A program made the translations under genes and the position numbers. The notes beneath the pieces were generated by a model, which ran no database searches, was not told the origin of the DNA, and was given only the letters and a program-made list of their open reading frames with translations. From Bagarius yarrelli (taxonomy: Eukaryota; Chordata; Actinopteri; Siluriformes; Sisoridae), in NCBI GenBank assembly GCA_005784505.1, contig VCAZ01000003.1:7939510-8003509 (forward strand): a stretch of 64,000 nucleotides of DNA. Direction: 5' to 3'. Shown here one piece after another: positions 24,243 to 33,798 of this stretch. How positions within the stretch are numbered: position 1 is the first letter of the stretch; every line of letters starts with the position of its first letter.

Positions 24243-26030
24243 AACACCAGTTTAACCAGCAGAGGAAGAACGCTTCCGTCTGTCCTCTCGTTACTTCCTG
24301 AATCGCGTCCTGAGATTGTCTCTCCATCTCATAACTCGGTGCTTTAAAGAATGTATTCAGTTTCATATCATTTGCTGAAAAACTTTTCAAAGGGAACATT
24401 TCAGGAAGGTTTCCTGTCGTGTGACTGAAGGATGGAAAATGTGTCAGTGCCAGGAACGCCACACTGATGCCCAGTATCAGCCCACAGCCTACTGGGTTTT
24501 CTTGCAGGATTTACACACAGCAATCGGGTTCCTTATAGTGTTTTTATCAGTCTAGTTTTCCGCAGGCTTCGATCCAGCTTTTCTAATTGCATCCACAACC
24601 TTCGAGTTCTTCGAAAAAAAAGTATTTTTATGTCTTTAGATAAAGACAAAACATCTTCAGATCATAACTTTTCAGGCTACAGGTGTGTTTAGATAAACTT
24701 TATGTATGTTTTAAAGCTTTGTTTTATAGGATTGTTTTTTATGCTTTTTATTTATTTGATTTATTTTATATAAAAAACTTCCAGCAAGCATTAGAGCCTT
24801 TCTTTTAAATATGACCTGAAGCTCTAAAAAATAGTATTTCGTGTCAAAATTAAAAGGCATGGTTTGCTAGATATTCTTTTTTTTTTTCTTTGCACACTGT
24901 TGGACATAATTATTATGAGTCTAATAAAATTAGTAGATACATTTTTTGGTTGGGTTCCTGTAAAAAATGCTGACTAACAGATGGACAGTATTGCTGATGA
25001 CAGACCTTTTTTGCTGACAAATGCATGAATACTTTCAGAGCAGCTCTTCGAGTAGGACGAGGATCGTTGTGAATTGTGCACCTAACAAACTGACTAAAAA
25101 AACAACATTCAGCCATGTTACATGTTACTCAGTCTAGCAGATAAATTCAAACCTTATACTCAGCATTTAATTCGAAAAGAGGAGTGAAATTGCTTTTCTT
25201 TTTTAGCCTTATTGCTGGAACAATGAAATGCCTTGTTAAGTGATTCCAAAGACGTTTGCACATATCGTCAAAGTCTCCAGTTGTACATGTTTAACTGAAT
25301 ACCAATGAAACTAAATTGAGTCTTGAAAAAAATTGTGCAATATCAATATAAGTACAGCACGGAATAGGAAAGAAGACCCGGTCGTTTGTTTTCCTGCCTG
25401 TGGCTTCTTTCTTTTCTTCCTTTAGTAAAAATGTTGATGATTTAAATGTAAATGTATTATTTATGTAAAGTCTAAAAAAATTCTGTTTTGTTTAGAAAGC
25501 AGTGGTTCAGTAACATGGACAGAACCGTATTAAGTTAGAAGTTCAGACGTCACTTGAAATGCCTTTTTTTCTTTACTTTAATTTCAATTTTTGTCATTTG
25601 TTCTCCTTAAATAAGCGCCTCTATCTGCGTCTTGCATTTTGTTTTTGTGTACTTCAAAGAAGGATGAAGGCCGAGTGGTCATCAGTGCCTGTTACAATAC
25701 AGTGTCTGGAATATGAGGCTGGGAGTTTGAGATTTTTGTAAGCACATTGAGCAATCTATAAAAAAAACCCCACAATTCTTTCCTCGTGTTTGAGATGTAA
25801 ATATGTTGTAGCCAAAACAAACAGAAGAGGAAGATGTATTTTTCTGAAGCAAGGAGGTATATATGTATATTCATTCCCTTTGAGCATAATTCTGTACCCA
25901 GTAGTGTTTCATTTCTAGTCGATACAAAATGCTGTTCACTTTGGGATTTGTATTTTCCATTGTATATATATATATATATCGATCAGAAAAATAAAAGATA
26001 CTGTATTTAACATGTTTATTCGAGTATCCA
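24243..26030 (+). other. Probable long 3' UTR of the FAM122-like gene
   Basis: No further coding exon follows the stop at 24242. The sequence is AT-rich with several poly-T tracts, and a polyadenylation signal AATAAA lies at 25990-25995. An alternative AATAAA lies near 26088. Confidence 0.5.
25990..26020. terminator. Convergent polyadenylation signals
   Basis: Plus-strand AATAAA at 25990-25995 (FAM122-like gene) and minus-strand AATAAA (tttatt at 26015-26020, BAP18 gene) face each other 20 bp apart. If both are used, the two mature transcripts overlap by a few tens of bases. Confidence 0.5.
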
Positions 26031-26288
26031 TTGTGTCAACACCTAACAGATAAACTACTATGTGAGCACAGTCACATCCCTCTTTGACAATAAAGAGTAC
26101 TTTAAAATATAATACAAACAAAAAGCTAAGCACTGGGAAGAGTTTTACACAGTGGAAATGTTTAACATGTTCAAAGCCAAGAGTCTCGACTTAAAGCAAA
26201 TTCAGAAATATTCTCCTCTGGTGGTGTAAAATTCCTTGATGAGTTTATGTTGGTCTTCTAGTACATTTTAAAACGTTCAGGAAATGTT

Positions 26289-29007
26289 TTACCGGGAAAG
26301 TAGTGGCAGGTCGCTGGAGTTCATTATAAGACTGGAGTCCAAACTCAAACACTCTGTAAGGGGGAAGGGGAAAAAAAGTTAAAATGTTTCCTTTGGTTTT
26401 ATTCTTTAACTGAAATAATATCAATTTTACAGAAATCATATAAATTTAATTTAAAAATCAGGTCAATTTGTGCAAATCTCGAAACACGTTTTGTCACGAG
26501 TTTGTGTGTATGAGTATATAAAATCAAAGCATAAACCACAATAACACTGTGTTTATAGTGTCAGCTCTGCACTACCCCCTTCTTACAACATGTATGGTAA
26601 TATAATACCATGTGCAATAATAGATATAGTTTTTATTTCAATTTCACAATAATTAAAGAATGTACTTTTATATATTATGCAATATTAGATTCATACCATG
26701 TGCTATATATTCCTAATTTCTTAGTATCGCAATTTCTTTCTATACTATTTGGATACGAATAAATATTTTCTATTTTTTTTTTAGATTATTTTGTAAGATC
26801 AGAACATTTGAAATCATAGGGTTAATGTATAAATCACATACAACATACTCGTCATTGAAATCAATTTTACACCAAATCATTGGAATGTTTTAGCCCTGCT
26901 ATAAAACAGACAGAAAGCTTACTCATACCTTGGTCAAAATTGGGTTTCTTCGTAGAACTTTCTCCTAATCCTTCCATATCCACCAAATCACTGTTGACGT
27001 CTGAGTCATTCAGTGCACTAAGCGTCACATCTGATACACAGGATTATTCCGTTAACTCAGTGGTTTGTTGGTAAGGAATTAATAAGCACTTCATTTCAAA
27101 ACAATGAGCTAAAGTCAGTTTAACACTAGTCACCTGCAGGTTTGGGCTTTTTTATTGTGCTTGGCAAAGAAGCAGCACGCTGCAATCCTGCTTGTGAGGT
27201 TGGAGCCATGGATGCTGGAGTCACTGCCATGGCAACTGTGGGTTTCTTCACAATCTTCTGCTGAGGTTCTGATGAGAGTGGGACTCTGTTGTCCTCATAG
27301 AGCTTCCTTTTTACTGTAGTCTTAATCTGGGCACTGAGAGACACCAATAAATGTTATAATGTCATGTAATAATGAGGAGTGTTGATGCCATCTATTCAGG
27401 CCATATGTAAAGGAGCAAAACACAACAAGATGTGCGAGTTACTGTCTCCGGGCCAATGTTAAGTATATTTAGCATTTTAGTATTCCTTTTAATGTTACGC
27501 CACTTTGCAGACACTGACATTTTATCTGCAAAATATGGCTTTTTCCAGCTGCTTATTTTTCTTTCTTGATCTAAAGGAGACAAAAGAAAGGCAGCCCGCT
27601 TTGCTCCTGACTTTTAGCAAAGCTTTGACTTATCTAAAGTTAGGGTGATATTGGAAGCATAAAAGTTAAACAAACTATATTTTTTATAAAAAGCTTATTA
27701 ATACATGAACAGGGAAACAATTTAAAACTGTAATGTAAAAGCAGAAGTTGTTTCTATACATACATCAGGGAAGGTTGATTGTTACTCTACTCTACTCTAG
27801 AGAAATAATCGATAGACTTTGAATCACAATCAAGAATTGACTTATAGTAAAATTAAAAGAATTAAATACATACATGGTGTAAATAACACAATATCTATAC
27901 AAAGAAGATAATCATTGGGTTTCAACTTACACCGTGCGTTCTTTAATGACAGAACTGATATTGTTCAAATCATCCCCGAATCGACTCACGGCTGAACGCA
28001 GCATCTCGATTTCAGTCTCTGTCCATTTGGCTCTAGAAAAGTGTGGAAACAGGGGATAAGCAGTAATCCAAGCACCGAGCAGGCAGACCTGCTAAAACAT
28101 CCACTCTAAAACAATCATTATTAAAATACTGTGAAATGCTGGTAGGTGATGTGCACTATATGGCCAAACGTTTGTGGACACCTTTTCATCACACCTATTG
28201 AAGTGTGACTTGCTTGAAATGTTGCCACACAATTGTCTAGAATGTCTTTGTATGTTGCAGCTTTATATTTTTCTCTCACTGAACACTATTTCTGCGCTCC
28301 ATAACAAAACGCTGTTTTGTGATTGGTGTGGAAGAACTCCAGTGACCTGCACAGAGCCCTGACCTCAACCTAACTGAACACCTTTAGGATGAACTAGAAC
28401 CCCAGACCTCCTCGTATCAACATTATCGTCTATACAATATTGTGTCTCAATGGATAATATGCCTGAAAATATCCCAAAAGTTTAAAGGTTATTATAATAG
28501 TAAGAGTGAGACTAAATCTAAAATATAGGTTTGAAAAACACCTATAAATGTCATGCTCAGGTGTACCAATACTTTTGTACTGTTTATATTGTTTCCTAAT
28601 GCTGTAAAGTGCCCTTTACTGTACCTGCTTCATTATTTATGTGAAATATCATATGTTCTTTACCGGTTTAATAGAGGTAACTGCTAGCTGTTACAACGTT
28701 GTTTAATAGGATTAACAAATTTAATAGTGAAACTTAAAACAAAAACAGACTGGAAAGGGGAAAAACAGACTGAATCAAGTGTTGAATCAGGGAGTCGACT
28801 CTTACCCTGCAGGTGATGAATCAGCTACAGGATGCAGCTGCATGGTGAGCTCTCCTAATTTACTGAAAGCAGCGCCTGCTGCCGAGAAGATTTCACCCAC
28901 CTATTCACAACACATAAAGACATGTTAATAAAAACAACAACAACAACATTAAATACTTATTTCAACCTTAAGGCGCACATTTTCACCTTTGCTGAAGATG
29001 AAGTCAT
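26289..29007 (-). CDS. BAP18, chromatin complexes subunit (C17orf49 orthologue)
   Basis: Six exons read on the minus strand give 194 residues: 29007-28987, 28900-28806, 28032-27931, 27333-27134, 27030-26929 and 26353-26289. The sequence is unmistakable: it begins MTSSSAK, runs through VGEIFSAAGAAFSKLGELTM and QLHPVADSSPAG, and enters the SANT-like domain AKWTETEIEMLRSAV, SRFGDDLNNISSVIKERTV. It continues with AQIKTTVKRKLYEDN and the acidic DVTLSALNDSDVNSDLVDME. BAP18 is a nuclear reader subunit of NURF and MLL complexes that binds H3K4me3 promoters (known for the human protein). Human BAP18 is 172 residues and ends soon after NFDQ. Here the frame goes on into a last exon encoding ECLSLDSSLIMNSSDLPLL and two further residues. 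The gene is head to head with rnasek. Confidence 0.93.
28154..28590. mobile_element. Tc1-like remnant with terminal inverted repeats
   Basis: The left end (actatatggccaaacgtttg, then tggacacc) is mirrored at the right end by aggtgtaccaatacttttgt. In between, 28336-28405 still translates to PAQSPDLNLTEHL, the Tc1 transposase motif around the last catalytic residue, with stops. About 435 bp; it lies in the second intron of the BAP18 gene, between exons 2 and 3. Confidence 0.8.
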
Positions 29008-29426
29008 TTTAGCAGAGTTTACTGAGACGCTAGTCGTTAGCTAATCACGTAACGTTAACCTCTGCTGCAGGATTTATCTAACTGACTAACAAATTATGTA
29101 TAAATTCCGTAATAGCAAGATTATAAAAACGTAATTATTAAAATATCCAATATTTTTGCTTTAAAATGAATCAATTATTTCCGACATAGCAATAGACTTT
29201 GTTTTCCTATTCGGCTAGCACAGTTGCTAGAGTCGCATTCCCACAATGCAACACGAGACGTTCGCGTCGGATTGGTTAGAGCATAAAAGTCGAAGGTGAA
29301 CGAGAAAAGCCGAGTGGAAACGAGTTGTCTAGCGACCATTTTGGCGATTGTGTCTGCCATCCTTCAAGTCTTTAACCAATATCAGTTTATTTTCCCGTCT
29401 TCTCGTTTGTTTAAATATCAGGGACA
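29008..29426. promoter_or_regulatory. Bidirectional promoter of BAP18 and rnasek
   Basis: Only 419 bp separate the two start codons. The interval holds a cattcccacaatgcaac element (29234-29250) resembling the ZNF143/SBS site, a CCAAT box in reverse (gattggtt, about 29270), and a YY1-like box (gaccattttggc, 29334-29345). These are typical of housekeeping promoters. Motif calls are by eye. Confidence 0.55.
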
Positions 29427-30690
29427 ATGCCGTCATTGTTATTTTGTGGGCCGAAATTAGCCGCCTGTGGGATTGTATTAAGCATTTGGGGAGTCATCAT
29501 GTTGGTAAGCTTCGGCCTTCATCTCCGTGTCATTGATCGCTAAATAAAATGATGAACAAACGTTATGGTCTAATCAGTGGAGAACTTTTCGCATTTCGAT
29601 CGTTTGACATTAAGACTGTGTTATTATCCAGGCGATGCTGGGGATCTTCTTCAGTGCAAAATCCGCGGTGCTGATCGAGGATGTGCCCTTTACTGAGGAG
29701 GACATCAGAAATGAGTGAGTGAGCTATAGAGCTAGAACAGTCTATGGTGTGCTTTCGTTTACAGTGATATTGATACACTAGATTTTCTTACCCTTTATAC
29801 CCCAATCCGCCCTCGCCGATCTGCGGATTCTCCTCTCCGACATCAGCTTCACTCCAGAATGCGCGTCCATTCGAGGGCTCCAAGTCTGTAGAAAGGCTTA
29901 TTTAAATGGCTTATTATGATTGAGCTGTTAATTGGGTTTGGTTTTGGTTGTTTATTTTGTATCATCTGTTGTAGTGCTTTGGGTGTGAGAAAAGCGGCCT
30001 ATAAATATTATTATTATTATTATTATTATTATTGTTATTATATAGACATATATATATTGTTATTATATAGTGTTGAGACACATGAGAAGAAGCTTATAAA
30101 ATATTTATGAAATTAAACTATTCTATTCCATTACTGCTAGTAATATTTCTACTAAAAAAAACAGACTTCTGAGGTGCCCCATGGTGCATGGGCCCTAAAA
30201 TCGTCCTAACCCCCCCCCCCCCCCCCCCCAATTTTAGGGATGCCCAAACTATGTCCCCGGGGGCAGATAGGGCCTGCCGCTGTTTTTGGACCGGCCCTCT
30301 AAACAATACCTGAGATTTTAAAAATATAATTTTAAATATGTTTTTCCCATAACCTATATGTATTCGATAGTAAAGGTTGATATCATGGTAGCCTAATTAT
30401 TTTAGATTCACCCACCAACAAAACGCTAAATTTAATCTAATGATGGGCCACCAATGTAATAGTTTTTTTTTAACGTAATGTTATCTGGATCTTATAGAGT
30501 GCCATATAGTTAAGGGGAACACTAATTTTTGTTTCATACTCTCAGCAAAAACCCACCCCAGGCCATCTACAGCCTGTACAACCAAGTGGCCATCAACTGC
30601 TTCATTGCTGCTGCGGTTTATGTTGGAGTGGGCGCCATCTCCCTGTGCCAGGTTCGCCTGAACAAGCGCCAGGAGTACATGGTGACATAA
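29427..30690 (+). CDS. rnasek: Ribonuclease kappa (V-ATPase-associated membrane protein)
   Basis: Three exons (29427-29504, 29632-29714, 30546-30690) encode 101 residues, close to the 98 of human RNASEK. The protein starts MPSLLFCGPKLAACG and has two membrane helices. The first is GIVLSIWGVIMLAMLGIFF, the second about VAINCFIAAAVYVGVGAIS. Between them is a lumenal loop with EDVPFTEEDIRN and NPPQAIYSLYNQ, and the tail is QVRLNKRQEYMVT. Known role: a small integral membrane protein bound to the V-ATPase and needed for endocytic uptake, first described as an endoribonuclease. Splice phases agree with the human gene structure as far as can be judged. Polyadenylation signals lie near 31112 and 31152. 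Confidence is very high. Confidence 0.96.
29805..30300. repeat. Dispersed repeats in rnasek intron 2
   Basis: 29811-30000 resembles a retroelement 3' end (gtgagaaaagcggcctataa) followed by an (ATT)n run at about 30003-30033. 30120-30240 (ttactgctagtaatatttct) matches 14220-14310 in the SCHIP1-like gene, so it belongs to a shared dispersed family. A run of 20 C lies at 30210-30229. Confidence 0.65.
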
Positions 30691-31428
30691 GTGGAGGACC
30701 GCGAACAGCCTGTGAAATCTTTGTGTTATTTATTTGTAGATGACTTTATTTATTATAGTGAATTTAGTTGTAGCTGTTTAAGGTTTCTGTCATTACAAAC
30801 AGAGAAAAAAGACACACTTAAAATTTACTTATGCATGTACAGTATGTAAAGATGGATGTTTTGTGAATCCCACATTCCCACAGCAGACTGATGAGAGTAA
30901 ACTATTATGAATAATTTTCCACCAAACACCAAAATATGTTTATTATATATAATAAAAACAGTTCTTCGTCATTATAAGGGGTGACATGAGTATAAAAACA
31001 CTCCTGTCTATAAATGTGGCTTTTTATAGTTATAGAAATGTTACTTTTTTCAGTGCGTTCTGTGTTCATCTCTTGCTGTTTAACTCAAATTGCTTGAGCA
31101 TATGAATGTAATAAAAGTGTGACATTACCCTAAACAACATGTCAAGTGGAAATAAAAGACTTATTTGAATGTGGGATGTTTTTTGCTTATAAAAAAAAAA
31201 ACAGTGAGATTTCTTTAAAAGAATTTTTTTTGTAAACCTAAACGTGTTATATAATCTTATAAAAAGCAGTACAAATTCAAATATTTATTTTGACAGTCTT
31301 TAGACAGATATTAAAGAGTTCATATTTCAACTGAGATTTCTCACAAACTCTTCAACAAAAGTTACTGGAGATAAAGCTAGCTGTTATGCTAGTACATTTT
31401 GAAAAAACAATAATGAAGACAATATACA

Positions 31429-33326
31429 TCATGTCTGGGGGTCCAGCATCATTTCACAAGTGCGTCTCAGTTCTCCCAGTTTGACACGGGCGTATTCTGC
31501 ACGGTTCAGTGCCATCTGGCAGTCCTTTCTCGCTGAGTACGTCGAGCCCTCGTGAGGCTGCCCAGTCGCCACCTTTACTCAAATGGGAAAGGAGAAAGCA
31601 CACGTGTGTGTGTGTGTCTCAGACAACAAAAATTACTGTCTAATGTCACACAGATGTGTTAAATTCCTTTAGAGCATGCAAGTTCTTCACCATGAACTTC
31701 TATAAAAGAAATACTTATTACACTATAAGGACAAAGGGCACCTGACCAACCTAACATCCATGTGTGTTCTATTCTAGAGTCAGCTTTATTTTAAGTGATA
31801 TCCACATGTCTGGAATGTTTCTTATCCAACAATAATATTTTTTTGTATTGGGTAAGAAGGTCTAGGTTGCACTTGGCATTCCAGTTTGTCTTAAATTTGT
31901 TCAGTGGTGTTGAGGGCACCCACAATACAGCATGTCTCCATGGAGCTTAGGGCTTTTGTGCACAGAGGCACGGTCCTATTGGAACACGGTTTGGGCTGCG
32001 TAGTTCCAGTGAAGGGAAATCTTAACATCTACAGACAACCTAGAGAACTGTGTGCTGTCAATGTTGTGAAACATTTGGGGGAAGACCCGATGATGTGAGT
32101 GTGCTGGTAAAGTGTCTATAAACTTTATATAACTATAAAAAACTGCATTCTTCACAGCTAAATTAAATTCACAATATCAATCAAAAGATTTATCCAATAC
32201 AATATTCTATACTATTCCAAGGTTTTGTATATTTGTTGATAAGTCAATTCATAGAGACATGCAAATAGAGAAGCTGACCTGTGTAAGATAGCGAATCTGC
32301 GAGCTGAGCTCATTCTCAATCCTGTTGATGGAGGTTTGAAACTGGTTGAGCTGCCGGTCTAGCAAACTTGCATTATGCTTCTCCTTGGACAGCTCCAGCA
32401 ATATGTTTCCTATAAAAAAAGAGTGATCATTTAGCAGTTTGGAACAATTAGGAAATGACCAAGGACTTAATTAATCCTGATTTAATGCCCCTCAAAAGCT
32501 AAAACACAGCCACATACTGATGTTTTACATGAAAGTAAATGTGTACGACTTTCTGACTAGAACTTTACACAGGACCGGAGAGTAAAGAGAAAAATGCTAA
32601 AATGTTAAAGATCACTATTCCCTAATAATCCCAAACTGAGGGATTTGTTCACAGGGGCATTGTCATGCTGGAACCGTGTTTGTGCCAATAAAGAAAAACC
32701 TGAATTATATAAAATGCAGAGACTTTGTAGTTGTGTGCTTCTGCCCTCGTGGAAAGAGTTTGAGGAACACACAGTAATGTATAGTACAGTAACCGTATAG
32801 TAATATGTAATGTGGAACGCCTGGAAAAAGTGAAATACTCGGAACTCACTAAACATTTGGAATGTTTTCTTCACTTACAGATAAAAGATGACTAAATATT
32901 TTCTGTTAGGTACAAAATGAAAGGTTTTTGGTCTTAAAGCCTTTTGAAGCACTGACACATATAAAATGTTAAGTAAGTGTTCCCTCTTTTTGTTAAATTA
33001 TTGTTTGTTAAATTTGAGTTTTTATATCGAGCGTAGCAGGCTCTGTGTACTGCGCATGCGTAATAGTATCAACCTGGTACTACAGGTAGACTTGATATCA
33101 GAGTAAATTAATCAATTTCTGACCAATCAGATTCAAGAATTTAACAGCACTGCGATTTTAAGTTTGTCGTTAAAGAACGTCTAGATGAAAAAAAGTTACC
33201 TCCGAAATTCAAGTTCAGTGAAACATCAGACAAAGGATTTAAGTTGAGCCACAAACCTGCACACTGAAGAACCACAGCGATTTCCTTCTCCACATCCTCT
33301 AAAGCCCGTAGCCTGTCATTGGCCAT
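31429..33326 (-). CDS. med11: Mediator complex subunit 11
   Basis: Three exons on the minus strand (33326-33257, 32409-32279, 31572-31429) give 114 residues; human MED11 has 117. Matches run along the whole protein: MANDRLRALEDVEKEIAVVL, then ILLELSKEK, the coiled segment LLDRQLNQFQTSINRIENEL with SSQIRYLTQ, and then VATGQPHEGSTYSARKDCQM and ALNRAEYARVKLGELRRTCE. MED11 is an essential subunit of the Mediator head module, pairing with MED22 and contacting RNA polymerase II and TFIIH (known from yeast and human). Start is the only ATG giving the conserved N-terminus. The gene is convergent with rnasek and head to head with the ATG16-like gene. Tc1-derived fragments occupy its introns. Confidence 0.94.
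31712..32105. mobile_element. Tc1-like derived fragment in med11 intron
   Basis: Begins cactataaggacaaagggca with cctgacc, the terminal sequence of the same Tc1-like family as 28154-28590. The interior (catgtctccatggagcttag) is diverged. The right end was not resolved. Confidence 0.55.
32560..32800. mobile_element. Tc1-like derived fragment
   Basis: 32660-32690 contains ggcattgtcatgctggaacc, a piece of the Tc1-like interior that in other copies encodes FQHDNAPVNK on the opposite strand. No intact ends were seen. Confidence 0.5.
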
Positions 33327-33798
33327 GTTTTAGCTCACTAGCGCAGCATCTACAGAATAACCACCAACATTAGCAAAACCTGCTTTTCAGTTTCAACGAC
33401 TCATATTCCAGTAGACAACAGACCTCAATGGACATTTAAATGACTTAATACATTAAAAGTTACGTACTTTAACTACTTTACAACAAAGTGAACCCAGTTT
33501 TATGGGTAAAAAAAAAGCAATTAAATGCTGCTAACCAAGGTAACAAACACAAAGCGGCTCGTGAGTTACGGCGCGCCGAGCAGGACAAACTAATAGAAAA
33601 CGCGAAACGTCACTTTTATTCAACCTCAGGCGGCAGAACGGATGAACTGAGTCGTACTATTTAAACCGAAGATTTGGCTGGTGTTTTACAAGAAAAATAA
33701 ACAAGAAAATACTCGGCCTACAGGCCAGTCGTAGTGCAGGAAAAGAAAAGAAAGATTTAGATTAGGATTGTTTTAAATACTAAGTGTGAAGTCGGATT
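33327..33798. promoter_or_regulatory. Divergent promoter of med11 and the ATG16-like gene
   Basis: The start codons are 472 bp apart. A CpG-richer patch with ggcgcgccgagc lies around 33569-33585 and another CpG cluster near 33600-33650. No TATA box is evident. Divergent use is inferred from gene orientation. Confidence 0.5.
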
